Shown here piece by piece: positions 7,361-15,227 of a stretch of 29,938 bases of DNA (within the stretch, counting starts at the first letter, position 1; every line of letters starts with the position of its first letter). The notes under the pieces were generated by a model. The model was given only the letters and a program-made list of their open reading frames with translations, was not told the DNA's origin and did not search any database. The DNA lies in contig CAJTSD010000044.1 of the NCBI GenBank assembly GCA_910578795.1, positions 1-29,938 of the forward strand, read 5' to 3'. A program made the translations under genes and the position numbers. The DNA comes from an uncultured Lachnospiraceae bacterium (GTDB taxonomy: Bacteria > Bacillota > Clostridia > Lachnospirales > Lachnospiraceae).

Positions 7361-8926
7361 CTAATCTTCGTTTTTTAACCCGTCAATATCATGCGCACAT
7401 GCATACGCCCTTGAAAAATTAAAGTGCCGGAATCCAAGCAGTCCCTTTATCTCATCCTGGTAATCCTTAATTTTCCACTCCTTATATTTTCCGTTCAATT
7501 CACCGTACTCGCCAATAAAATTGAAATTCGCCTCCACCAATGCCGGCGCCGCGTCCAGCGACAGCCTTGTCTTAATATAATACGTATCAACATTTTTGCA
7601 GGTTGCGCTCATTGCAATATTATATTTCGCAATCCAGTAATCAGGATGCGCGGCAGAAAAGGCAATCCAGCATACGGATACTGCCACAAGCGCATATTGA
7701 AACAGCTTAAATTTCGGACAAAAAATGCAGCGGATTACACCCCCCATCACAATTGCAATCACCGCAAGCCCCCATAGTGCAAGTACTCTCGTAAAGGTAA
7801 GATGATATATTTTAATGTACATCAGTAAGCGGAACAATCCGGAAACTTCCATAATATATGTGCATCCGCAAATGATACAAAGCACTGATTTCAACACCCT
7901 GCCCGTTTCAAAATATGCAAGCATACAAAGCACCAGCACCACGTTTATCAGGCACACAAACACAAGCTGGAAAAATCCGCTTCTCGCATACTCCGCATAA
8001 GTATAGCCTTGCGGAAGCTTCATCTGTCCCATAAATAGCCCGAAAATCTGCACACCTGAAAACACAAGATAAATTGCACATACAAGCACGCTGACGGTCA
8101 CCGCAATGTACGTGTCAAAGCCCTTTTCTTTCCTGACAGTCATATCGTCAACGGCTTTGATTTCCGGCTCCTCATTGCAGTAGCAAAACAACGCATAAGA
8201 CACAAGGAACATGACAGCTGCCCCAAATGCCGCCGAAGTCATATGATAAAGAAAGTCGGCAAAGTGAATTTCGATTTGGAATGACAGCACATCACTGACA
8301 AGATTATAAAACACAATGTCCGCACTGCCAAGCAGCATCAGCAGAACGCAGATAAGCGGAAGTGAGATGACAAGACCGATTGACACGCATACAAGAATGC
8401 GCTTTCTCTCCGCACTGCGTCTGTCATCATGCAAACCGCCCTGCAGCCGTTTTAACTTTTTAGATGCCCCCTTGTCGTAAAACGGGGTAAGCAGTCGGCT
8501 AAGGATTCCGATTCCAAGCAAAAACAGTCCCTTTAAGTGCGCGGCAATGCTCCACCCTGACACATCATGCCATGTCTGCAAAACCAACACACCAAGTATC
8601 ATAAGCAACATCGATTTATTGAAAAAAATAAGCACTTCTGAATCCGTCATGCAGTTTAACACACCTAAAATCAACACAGCCGCCACCAAAAAGCGTCTGT
8701 ACCAGGATGCCTTACCCCAAAGACTGCGTTCTCTTGCGCAACTCTCCGTATACTCTCTCGTATAGTAACCAAAATACAAGAGGGTTGCGCCGACGAAAAA
8801 AGGGTAGGTAACACCCGACGCATTCCGATACAGGCAGAAGGTATAAAACAGCGCATAGAGCGCGCTTCCCATCCCTAGATGCCGCAGCCGTTTTGCCTCT
8901 TTTTCAAGCTTTTTAATATTGTCCAT
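7361..8926 (-). CDS. DUF4153/DUF4173 polytopic membrane protein
   Basis: The 521-residue protein has roughly a dozen hydrophobic segments and the family landmark LPQGYTYAEYARSGFFQL in its middle. The C-terminus is a soluble tail of about 100 residues. Function of the family is unknown. The start MDNIKKLEKEAKRL (8926) is chosen because GGGAG lies just upstream; a longer reading to 8980 runs into the HTH gene. The start still overlaps the last 14 bases of the HTH gene, which points to translational coupling. Confidence 0.88.
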   Translation of the reverse strand: MDNIKKLEKEAKRLRHLGMGSALYALFYTFCLYRNASGVTYPFFVGATLLYFGYYTREYTESCARERSLWGKASWYRRFLVAAVLILGVLNCMTDSEVLIFFNKSMLLMILGVLVLQTWHDVSGWSIAAHLKGLFLLGIGILSRLLTPFYDKGASKKLKRLQGGLHDDRRSAERKRILVCVSIGLVISLPLICVLLMLLGSADIVFYNLVSDVLSFQIEIHFADFLYHMTSAAFGAAVMFLVSYALFCYCNEEPEIKAVDDMTVRKEKGFDTYIAVTVSVLVCAIYLVFSGVQIFGLFMGQMKLPQGYTYAEYARSGFFQLVFVCLINVVLVLCMLAYFETGRVLKSVLCIICGCTYIMEVSGLFRLLMYIKIYHLTFTRVLALWGLAVIAIVMGGVIRCIFCPKFKLFQYALVAVSVCWIAFSAAHPDYWIAKYNIAMSATCKNVDTYYIKTRLSLDAAPALVEANFNFIGEYGELNGKYKEWKIKDYQDEIKGLLGFRHFNFSRAYACAHDIDGLKNED

Positions 8927-9173
8927 TGTCTTCTCTCCCTTCATTTGTACTGTTTTTGTCCGTTGTTTCGTCAGGAACATACTCTAAAATATCACCCGGC
9001 TGACAGTTCAATGCTTTGCATATGGCATCAAGCGTTGCAAGGCGCACTGCTTTTGCCTTATTGTTTTTTAAAATAGAGAGATTTGCAAGGGTAATATCCA
9101 CGTCGCCCGCAAGTTCCGTAAGTCCGACCTTGCGCTTTGCCATCATTACATCAAGATTTATCATTATTGCCAT
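8913..9173 (-). CDS. Small XRE/Cro-type helix-turn-helix regulator (YozG-like)
   Basis: An 86-residue protein made almost wholly of one HTH_XRE domain. Its recognition region is GLTELAGDVDITLANLSILKN, and the C-terminal RLATLDAICKALNCQPGDILEY is the standard end of the fold. The ATG at 9173 has GGAGG seven bases upstream, inside the longer reading that begins at 9188. Such small regulators are regularly paired with DUF2975 membrane proteins, as here. It likely controls its own operon, with the inverted repeats at 9726-9772 as candidate sites; this is inference. Confidence 0.9.
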   Translation of the reverse strand: MAIMINLDVMMAKRKVGLTELAGDVDITLANLSILKNNKAKAVRLATLDAICKALNCQPGDILEYVPDETTDKNSTNEGREDNGQY

Positions 9174-9199
9174 GTTTCGCCTCCACACTGCCTAATCTG

Positions 9200-9655
9200 T
9201 CAGATTGTTAAATCATTTTCAAGCTTATAATCCACTGCCTTGTCAAACACAAACGCAAGTACTTTACTGAACAGTCCTGCGATGACAAAAACAAGAACGA
9301 GCACAAGCATCGCGGCAGTTGTATACAAAACTGCACGCAGCAGACAGACTGCTGCAATGATAAAACTATATGTGCCCATGCGCTGCAGACTTACTACGTT
9401 TTCCCGCACAAAACAGTCATTTTTTAATACGGTGCGAAACATTTTCCGAAGTTCGCCTAAAATCAGCACCGCAAGAATGCCAAGGACAAAATATATGCTT
9501 ACGATTTCTAAGTACCTGCCCTCAAAATCCTCAAAGTGAAAATATGATGTCACACATTTCACGAGCCACGGCAGTGTGAGCGTTACAACAATGCCTGCAA
9601 AAAACATGATGTCGAGCAGGTATTTTGTAATTACTGCCACTGTTTCCTTTTTCAT
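9200..9655 (-). CDS. DUF2975 family membrane protein
   Basis: This 151-residue protein has four hydrophobic segments with a short polar loop carrying LRKMFRTVLKNDCFVRENVVSLQRMG. That NxxxF-VxxNVxxLRxxG-like stretch is typical of DUF2975. It is the first gene of the operon, 26 bases before the HTH gene. GGAGGGG precedes the chosen ATG at 9655; a longer reading to 9679 includes it. DUF2975 plus a YozG-like HTH is a common pair of unknown function, probably a membrane sensor with its regulator. Confidence 0.88.
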   Translation of the reverse strand: MKKETVAVITKYLLDIMFFAGIVVTLTLPWLVKCVTSYFHFEDFEGRYLEIVSIYFVLGILAVLILGELRKMFRTVLKNDCFVRENVVSLQRMGTYSFIIAAVCLLRAVLYTTAAMLVLVLVFVIAGLFSKVLAFVFDKAVDYKLENDLTI

Positions 9656-9709
9656 GCTGCCCCTCCATTCCGAAATCAATTTCCTGTGATTTCCTTTTGA
9701 CTTTTTCCT

Positions 9710-9738
9710 ATCATAGCACTTTCAATATTGTTTTGCAA
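9710..9738 (-). promoter_or_regulatory. Promoter of the DUF2975 operon
   Basis: TTGCAA (9733-9738) and TATGAT (9710-9715) are separated by 17 bases on the minus strand, about 55 bases before the DUF2975 start. The -35 box lies inside an inverted repeat (9726-9740). Confidence 0.75.
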
Positions 9739-9772
9739 TACTTTTTTATCGAATTTCAATAAATTTTTATTG
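9726..9772. repeat. Two inverted repeats at the DUF2975 operon promoter (candidate operators)
   Basis: TATTG/CAATA with a five-base spacer (9726-9740) overlaps the -35 box. A second palindrome, CAATAAA/TTTATTG with a two-base spacer (9757-9772), lies just upstream. Both share the half-site CAATA. They are candidate sites for the operon's own HTH protein. Confidence 0.4.
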
Positions 9773-9799
9773 TTATTGTAATGTTTGATTTCTTAATAC

Positions 9800-9840
9800 A
9801 AAAAACACATTTTGCAGATATTACGCAAAATGTGTTTTTT
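9800..9840. terminator. Terminator of the mgl operon
   Basis: A perfect 16-base inverted repeat (9800-9815 with 9825-9840) has an A-run at one end and a T-run at the other. It lies between the end of the leftward sugar-transport operon and the promoter of the DUF2975 operon. Confidence 0.88.
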
Positions 9841-9874
9841 AATGAAAAATGTCTATTCACTCACAGAACCCTTG

Positions 9875-10156
9875 TCAGAAAACATGATTCGCTTTGAGCA
9901 CGCCAATCAGGATGACCACAATAAACGCAATCACGCAAAGAATAATGAACCGATCCACAGACCGGATGGAAATGTCCGGAAGGCGGTCGTAAATTCCTTC
10001 AAATATACTGCCTCCCGACGGATTCTTTGTCTGCTTCTCCTCTTCCTGCACGGTTTCCGGTGCCGTATCTTCTGTCGTTTCCTGCACAGTTTCCGGTGCC
10101 GTATCTTCTGTCGTTTCCTGCACGGTTTCCGGTTCGCTCTTCTGCTTTTCTTCCAT
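9875..10156 (-). CDS. Small acidic-repeat protein with a C-terminal membrane anchor
   Basis: A 93-residue protein of no family I recognise. The N-terminal third is acidic and holds tandem copies of a 12-residue unit (PETVQETTEDTA). A short linker follows, and the C-terminal 25 residues (FIILCVIAFIVVILIGVL) form one membrane helix, so the protein is probably tail-anchored. The ATG at 10156 has AAAGGG about 11 bases upstream; a TTG three codons earlier is possible. It lies 55 bases after mglC with no terminator between, and the terminator follows it, so it is probably the last gene of the mgl operon. Function unknown. Confidence 0.72.
   Translation of the reverse strand: MEEKQKSEPETVQETTEDTAPETVQETTEDTAPETVQEEEKQTKNPSGGSIFEGIYDRLPDISIRSVDRFIILCVIAFIVVILIGVLKANHVF
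10045..10136 (-). repeat. 36-bp tandem repeat within the small membrane protein gene
   Basis: Two near-identical 36-bp units (10045-10080 and 10081-10116, differing at one base) and a third partial unit (10117-10136) encode the 12-residue acidic repeat. The period is a multiple of three, so changes in copy number would keep the frame. Confidence 0.85.
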
Positions 10157-10211
10157 AACGGTCAAATCCCTTTCTTACAGTCTGCAAATCATTCTTTTTT
10201 CATGCACCGCC

Positions 10212-11195
10212 TTATTTCTTCTGCAAATACTTTCTCAAGTCAAGTGCAACTGCAATCACAATTACAAGACCTTGTGCGATGTATGTATAAGCCGGGTCAA
10301 CACCGAGGAACTGAAGACAAATCTTCAAAATCTCGAACACCAGTACGCCAATCAAAATACCGCCGACACGTCCGACACCACCGTTTGCAGATACGCCGCC
10401 GATGGTACATGCTGCGATTGCCTCAAGCTCATAGCCGTTACCTGTTGCTGTTGACGCACCGCCTGCCTTAGCGCCTACCAAAAAGCCTGCCAGCGCATAC
10501 ATGCAGCCTGCCAAAACATAAATGCGGATCAGGGAAGCCTTTACATTAACGCCTGCAACCTGTGCAGCGCTTTCGTTTCCACCGATTGCATACATATATT
10601 TACCATGACGAGTCTTATTATACAGGAACCAAAAATAAACACCTACAACAACCGCAAAAATCATCAGGTAAGGAATCGGACCCAAAGAACCGCTTGCCAC
10701 CTTCAGATAGCTGCTCTTATAACCGCCCATCGGCTGGTTATTGGTAATCAGGGAGCAAAGTCCGTAAATAATCGTCTGCATACCCAGTGTCGCAATAAAG
10801 GGAGGAACCTTCAGCGAAGAAACCACAACACCATTGACGCCGCCAAAGCAGCCCATGATAGCAACGACGATGATCAATGCTACCGGCCACGGAATATTTG
10901 GCATCCACGGGAGCATACGTGCAGAATAGTCCAGGCTCTGCAGCAGCATCGCTGAAAGACACGCCGCCAAACCAACCGCACGTCCTGCGGACAAATCCGT
11001 ACCTTTTGTAATCAGACAGCCTGAAACGCCGCAGGCAATGATGAATCTGGGAGATACATTTACTACCAAATTCTTGAAATTGTTTATCTTAAAAAAGTTC
11101 TTGGTTGTAAGTCCTGTCAGTAAAGCGAGTAAAATAATCAAAATGATAATCGCATTGTTGGATATGAATTTTTTAAAATTAAAAGATTTTTGCAT
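10212..11195 (-). CDS. mglC: Galactose/methylgalactoside-type ABC transporter permease
   Basis: The 327-residue membrane protein belongs to the BPD_transp_2 (RbsC/MglC/XylH) permease family, with about ten hydrophobic segments. The family motif region GYELEAIAACTIGGVSANGG near residues 250-270 is the conserved loop that contacts the ATPase. It would form the membrane channel for sugar imported by MglB and MglA. AAGGAGGGGG lies before the ATG, 18 bases after mglA. The exact sugar is inferred from mglB rather than from this protein. Confidence 0.9.
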   Translation of the reverse strand: MQKSFNFKKFISNNAIIILIILLALLTGLTTKNFFKINNFKNLVVNVSPRFIIACGVSGCLITKGTDLSAGRAVGLAACLSAMLLQSLDYSARMLPWMPNIPWPVALIIVVAIMGCFGGVNGVVVSSLKVPPFIATLGMQTIIYGLCSLITNNQPMGGYKSSYLKVASGSLGPIPYLMIFAVVVGVYFWFLYNKTRHGKYMYAIGGNESAAQVAGVNVKASLIRIYVLAGCMYALAGFLVGAKAGGASTATGNGYELEAIAACTIGGVSANGGVGRVGGILIGVLVFEILKICLQFLGVDPAYTYIAQGLVIVIAVALDLRKYLQKK

Positions 11196-11212
11196 GATAA
11201 TGATCCCCCTCC

Positions 11213-12721
11213 TTATTCAAACTGCGTTGCAAACGCCATGATGTTTTCCTGATTTGCCTCATCTCCATTCACAAATCCGGTTACACGGCCGTCGCACATA
11301 ACCATAATACGGTCTGACATACCGATTAGCTCACTCATCTCCGAAGAAATCATGATGATGCTCTTCCCCTGTTTTGCCATCTCGGCAATGATACAGTAAA
11401 TCTCATACTTGGCGCCAACGTCGATTCCGCGCGTAGGCTCATCCATGATAAAAACATCCGGATTATTGGCAAGCCAGCGACTAATCAGCACCTTCTGCTG
11501 GTTTCCGCCGGAAAGCGACTGAATTTGTGTTTTTGAGGACGGCGTCTTGATGGAAAGCTTTGCGACGTTCTCCTGCACAAGCTTTTCAATCTTCGCGTCG
11601 TCCAGCATAACCCCGCCAATCAAATACTGATTTAAAGAGGCAATGGAAACATTATCCGCAATGGACAGCACACCCAAAATTCCCGTGGCGCGCCGATCCT
11701 CGGTCAGCATCGCAATGCCGTTATTAATCGCGTCCTTAGGCTGCGTAATTTTAATTTCCGTCCCGTTATAGGTAATCTTACCTGTGGTATGGCACCGAAG
11801 CCCAAACAGCCCTTCCATCAGTTCCGTACGCTGTGCTCCTACCAATCCTGCCACGCCGAGGATTTCGCCTTTACGCAACTGGAATGAAACATGCCGGAAG
11901 CTCTTTGGATTGATGGACGTAAAATCCTCCACCTCAAAAACCACTTCCCCGGGCTTATTCTCACGTGTCGGATACAATTCCGAAAGCTCACGACCAACCA
12001 TCTTGGTAATGATAAAATCCGTGGTCAGTTCTTTCGCCGACCATGTACCGATATACTGACCATCTCTCATAATGGTAACTTCATCGCTGATGCGCAGGAT
12101 TTCATCCATTTTGTGGCTAATGTAGACAATGGAAACACCCTTGCTGCGCAATTCGTTGATAATGGTAAACAGCGCCTCCACCTCTGCGGCGGTCAAAGAC
12201 GAAGTCGGTTCATCCAAAATCAAAACCTTACAATCCGCAGAAACCGCCTTTGCAATCTCAACAAGCTGCATCTGCGAAACGGAAAGCGTCCCCAGCTTTG
12301 CCTTGGGATCATAATCCAAGTGAACCTCTTTCAGCACTCTTGCAGCATCCTCATACATTTTATCATGATCGATCACTGACAGCGGCCCGATTTTCTTCAG
12401 CGGATACCGCCCGACGTAAATGTTCTCTCCGATACTTCTTTCCGGAATCGGCTGCAATTCCTGATGCACCATTGCGATACCACGGTTCAGCGCATCGAGA
12501 GGTCCTTTAATCTCTACCTTCTGCCCCTCATAGATGACTTCTCCTTCATCCATGTGGTAAATGCCGAACATACATTTCATAAGGGTGGATTTGCCGGCGC
12601 CATTCTCCCCCATTAAAGCATGGACCGTTCCCGGACGCAGCCTTAACTGAGCGCCGCCCAGTGCCCTGACACCCGGAAATGTCTTTACGACATCATGCAT
12701 TTCCAAACGATATTCTGACAA
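11213..12721 (-). CDS. mglA: Sugar ABC transporter ATP-binding protein, two ATPase domains (TTG start)
   Basis: This 502-residue protein has two fused ABC domains. The first has Walker A GENGAGKST (38-46), Q-loop Q87, signature LSVSQ (147-151) and Walker B VLILDE (166-171). The second has a degenerate Walker A (GLVGAQRTE) but an intact signature LSGGNQQ and Walker B FIMDEPT. One degenerate site is normal for the MglA/RbsA/XylG family. The start is TTG at 12721, supported by an AAGGGGG eight bases upstream and by the conserved N-terminus SEYRLEMHDVVKTFPGV. A 195-base structured gap separates it from mglB. Confidence 0.93.
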   Translation of the reverse strand: MSEYRLEMHDVVKTFPGVRALGGAQLRLRPGTVHALMGENGAGKSTLMKCMFGIYHMDEGEVIYEGQKVEIKGPLDALNRGIAMVHQELQPIPERSIGENIYVGRYPLKKIGPLSVIDHDKMYEDAARVLKEVHLDYDPKAKLGTLSVSQMQLVEIAKAVSADCKVLILDEPTSSLTAAEVEALFTIINELRSKGVSIVYISHKMDEILRISDEVTIMRDGQYIGTWSAKELTTDFIITKMVGRELSELYPTRENKPGEVVFEVEDFTSINPKSFRHVSFQLRKGEILGVAGLVGAQRTELMEGLFGLRCHTTGKITYNGTEIKITQPKDAINNGIAMLTEDRRATGILGVLSIADNVSIASLNQYLIGGVMLDDAKIEKLVQENVAKLSIKTPSSKTQIQSLSGGNQQKVLISRWLANNPDVFIMDEPTRGIDVGAKYEIYCIIAEMAKQGKSIIMISSEMSELIGMSDRIMVMCDGRVTGFVNGDEANQENIMAFATQFE

Positions 12722-12763
12722 TTTGATAACCCCCTTTGCCTTAAAAATATTTTAATCTGTAAT

Positions 12764-12794
12764 CGAGTAGGGGAATGACCTTATCCCCTACTCG
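12764..12794 (-). promoter_or_regulatory. Stem-loop just upstream of mglA
   Basis: A perfect 10-base-pair stem (12764-12773 with 12785-12794) with an 11-base loop lies in the mglB-mglA gap, about 40 bases before the mglA start. No U-run follows, so it is more likely an mRNA-stability or translation element than a terminator. Confidence 0.6.
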
Positions 12795-12800
12795 CCGCGC

Positions 12801-12843
12801 GCCCCATGCGCCGCCTCAGCGGCATACTTCCTCTGCATGGGGC
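12801..12843 (-). promoter_or_regulatory. Branched stem-loop in the mglB-mglA gap
   Basis: Nine bases pair perfectly (12801-12809 with 12835-12843) and enclose a smaller hairpin (12810-12814 with 12819-12823). It sits between the stem near mglA and the terminator-like stem after mglB. Confidence 0.6.
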
Positions 12844-12854
12844 TGTGCATAAAA

Positions 12855-12885
12855 GAAGTGCGTGCGCCAAATGCACACGCACTTC
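12855..12885 (-). terminator. Terminator-like stem after mglB (probable partial terminator)
   Basis: A 13-base stem with one mismatch (12855-12867 with 12873-12885) is followed on the minus strand by TTTTAT. It could stop part of the transcription, leaving more mglB than mglA/mglC message, as is usual for operons that start with a binding protein. Confidence 0.6.
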
Positions 12886-12916
12886 CCAATGATTTCATTC
12901 TATGATTCGATTGCGA

Positions 12917-14017
12917 TTACTGGAAATCTGCTACGTTATCCGGAGTAACCTTTACATAGTCAACATAGATAGACTGCTCGCCTGACGCATAAGTCTTGCC
13001 GCCTAACAGTTCTTCCATAGCTGCAACTGCACCTTCTGCCTGTCCCTGTGCATCGTTCAGAACAGTACCTGTCATGTTGCCTGCTGCCACTTCGTTCAAA
13101 GCTGCATCCAAAGCATCAACACCTACTAAATAGATGTCTTCATTTACAGTACGTCCTGCTGCCTGAATTGCCTGCAAAGCGCCGATTGCCATGTCGTCAT
13201 TGTTACAGAAAACAACTTCGATTTCATCACCAAACTGTGCTAAATCGTTCTGTGCGATTTCCTGTCCCTTGTTACGGTCCCAGTCACCACGCTGTAAGTC
13301 AAGCTGCTCTACTTCCATACCTGCATCTGTCAATGCCTTTACAGAGAACTCTGTACGATACTGTGCGTCAACGTTCTCCGGATCACCCTGGATCATGATG
13401 TAGGAAATCTTGCCGTCGCCGTTGATGTCGCCCTTGTTCTCGGTATCCAAAATCAACTCGCCCTGCATTGTTCCTGACTGACGTGCATCACATCCTACGT
13501 ATACAAGCTTTTCATATGCGCTCATCTGCTCTGCCGTCGGCTCACGGTTAATAAGTACTGTAGGAACGTCTGCATCCTTTACGGTTGCAATAATCTGATC
13601 TGCTGCCGAAGTCATAACCGGATTGATAATCAATGCATCAACGCCCTGTGCGATGAAGTTGTTAATCTGGTTATTCTGCTCTGCCTGATCGTTCTTACCG
13701 TCCATAAATGTTACGGTGTAGCCTTTGCCTTCCAAAATTTCCTGCAAAGCGTTACGATATGTTGTCATAAACGCATCGTCAAATTTGTAAATGCAGACGC
13801 CGACTGTGCCGCCCTCTCCTGTTGTCTCAGCTACAGTTGCAGCAACAGACTCTGCTTCTGTCTGTGCCGGCTCCTGAGCCGCCTGTGTCTCAGCGGGTGC
13901 CGGTGTTGCCGGTGCAGGCGCTGCTGCCGGCTCCGAATTGCTGTTTCCGCATGCTGTCATGGATACCATCATCATGGATGCCATTGCGACTGCAATTACT
14001 TTTTTGGATAATCTCAT
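12917..14017 (-). CDS. mglB: Galactose/glucose-type sugar-binding lipoprotein of an ABC transporter
   Basis: A 366-residue lipoprotein. Signal peptide and lipobox end at MTAC with C23, followed by an Ala/Pro/Glu linker to about residue 62. The mature part is a Peripla_BP_4 sugar-binding protein. The loop DINGDGKIS (197-205) matches the EF-hand-like calcium site of E. coli MglB (DLNKDGQIQ), which supports glucose/galactose binding; that comparison is from family knowledge. NNDDMAIGAL near the C-terminal half is also a conserved family feature. GGGAGG precedes the ATG. It is the first gene of the transporter and follows two paralogous binding-protein genes. Confidence 0.92.
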   Translation of the reverse strand: MRLSKKVIAVAMASMMMVSMTACGNSNSEPAAAPAPATPAPAETQAAQEPAQTEAESVAATVAETTGEGGTVGVCIYKFDDAFMTTYRNALQEILEGKGYTVTFMDGKNDQAEQNNQINNFIAQGVDALIINPVMTSAADQIIATVKDADVPTVLINREPTAEQMSAYEKLVYVGCDARQSGTMQGELILDTENKGDINGDGKISYIMIQGDPENVDAQYRTEFSVKALTDAGMEVEQLDLQRGDWDRNKGQEIAQNDLAQFGDEIEVVFCNNDDMAIGALQAIQAAGRTVNEDIYLVGVDALDAALNEVAAGNMTGTVLNDAQGQAEGAVAAMEELLGGKTYASGEQSIYVDYVKVTPDNVADFQ

Positions 14018-14072
14018 AGTTATAAATCCTCCCTTTTTTCTGCCTTTTCGGCGATTTTGCCATTTTTTACCT

Positions 14073-14100
14073 CATTATGCTATCTCTTTTGCGCATAATG
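14073..14100. promoter_or_regulatory. Inverted repeat in the mglB leader
   Basis: CATTATGC (14073-14080) and GCATAATG (14093-14100) form a perfect 8-base inverted repeat with a 12-base spacer, about 55-80 bases before mglB and just downstream of a possible promoter. It may be an operator or an mRNA hairpin; it has no U-run. Confidence 0.4.
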
Positions 14101-14116
14101 ACTACTGACAAAATCC

Positions 14117-14145
14117 ATTGTAGCGGATTTAACATCATAATTCCA
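14117..14145 (-). promoter_or_regulatory. Possible promoter of mglB
   Basis: A -10 box TACAAT (14117-14122) lies in the 147-base gap upstream of mglB, with a poor -35 box 17 bases away. A weak -35 would suit a promoter that needs an activator such as the upstream YesN-type protein, but this is inference. Confidence 0.35.
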
Positions 14146-14164
14146 TAAAAAATTCTTGGAATAT

Positions 14165-15196
14165 TTATTGATTTTCTTCGATATTGTTCGCCAATATTTC
14201 CTGTGATGCCCAGTAATACTTCGCATCCATGAGCGGATACTTCGCAGGCGGGGCTTCCCCAAGCGCACAGCTTGCCGCTAATGCCACGATGGCGCCGGCA
14301 TAAACCTCCTTGTTTGCGGAAACCGTTCCCAAAAGACTTCCGTTTGCAAGCGCCTCCAAGCCCTGCGTTGTTCCGTCAATTCCGACAACATTGACCCCTG
14401 TCACATGCGCGCGCTCCAAGGCATCAATCGCCCCTAACGCCATATCGTCATTGTTGCTGATCACCAGTTCGATTGTATCCGGATACTCTAAAAGCCATTG
14501 TTCCATCAGTGCGGAACCCTGACTGCGCTCCCAGTTTGCAATTCCTCCCGTAATTTTCTCAACAGGCACCCCGCCGTCCTTGAGTGTCTGAACGGACCAC
14601 TCCGTACGGATTAGCGAGTCCTGATGGCTTGTTTCCCCCTCAAGCATCACATAGCTGACCATGCCGTCACCGTTTCTGTCAATCGCCTTTGGATGCTTTT
14701 TATAGAAATCAACCACCATCTCACCCTGTAACACCGCCGATTCCTTCGCATCCACCCCGACATAATAAAGCTGGTCCCAACGGTTCATATCCTCCTCAAC
14801 CGGCTGACGGTTGAAAAAAACCACCGGTACGCCTGCCGTCATGGCACGGTCAATGATAACCGACGCGTCCATGCGGTCCACCAAATTGATGCATAGTACA
14901 TCACAATTTAAGGAAATAAACCGTTCCACCTGGTTATTTTGGGTATTTTGGCTTCCCTTGGCGTCCTGAATGTCGAGCGTCACTTTAATGCCGTTTTCCC
15001 GCTCATACTCTTTGGCTTTTTCTTCCAAAATATTGCAAAGGTTGGTGATAAACGTGTCGTCGCCCCGATACAGACTGATTCCGATACGCAAAGAGGTTTT
15101 CTCTTCTTCTTTTCTGCCGCTCTGACAGGACGTCATAACCATGCTGATACAGACCAGCAACAGCAGTGTCAGCCACAGCTTTTTCCAATCCCTCAT
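14165..15196 (-). CDS. MglB-like sugar-binding lipoprotein (probable sensor accessory)
   Basis: A 343-residue lipoprotein with lipobox MTSC (C24). The mature part is a Peripla_BP_4 protein close to MglB in layout. It has its own calcium-type loop DRNGDGMVS (173-181), the NNDDMALGAI motif and a VVGIDG segment. The start at 15196 follows AAGGAGCG; longer readings run into the upstream gene. It lies 31 bases after another binding-protein gene and 147 bases before mglB. Because the locus already has a transporter binding protein and this gene is joined to a kinase operon, it may present sugar to the kinase rather than to the transporter. It could equally be a second transport receptor. Confidence 0.85.
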   Translation of the reverse strand: MRDWKKLWLTLLLLVCISMVMTSCQSGRKEEEKTSLRIGISLYRGDDTFITNLCNILEEKAKEYERENGIKVTLDIQDAKGSQNTQNNQVERFISLNCDVLCINLVDRMDASVIIDRAMTAGVPVVFFNRQPVEEDMNRWDQLYYVGVDAKESAVLQGEMVVDFYKKHPKAIDRNGDGMVSYVMLEGETSHQDSLIRTEWSVQTLKDGGVPVEKITGGIANWERSQGSALMEQWLLEYPDTIELVISNNDDMALGAIDALERAHVTGVNVVGIDGTTQGLEALANGSLLGTVSANKEVYAGAIVALAASCALGEAPPAKYPLMDAKYYWASQEILANNIEENQ

Positions 15197-15227
15197 TTTT
15201 CGCGCTCCTTTTTTGAACATATGTTTC

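Noticed and set aside
10045..10136. 36-bp repeats as a CRISPR array
   Set aside because: The units are directly tandem without spacers and lie in frame within a coding region, so they are a coding repeat.
9812..10471. Long plus-strand open reading frame of 219 residues
   Set aside because: It lies opposite the small membrane protein gene and mglC, with no ribosome binding site or recognisable product. It is a shadow of the tandem repeat and the permease gene.
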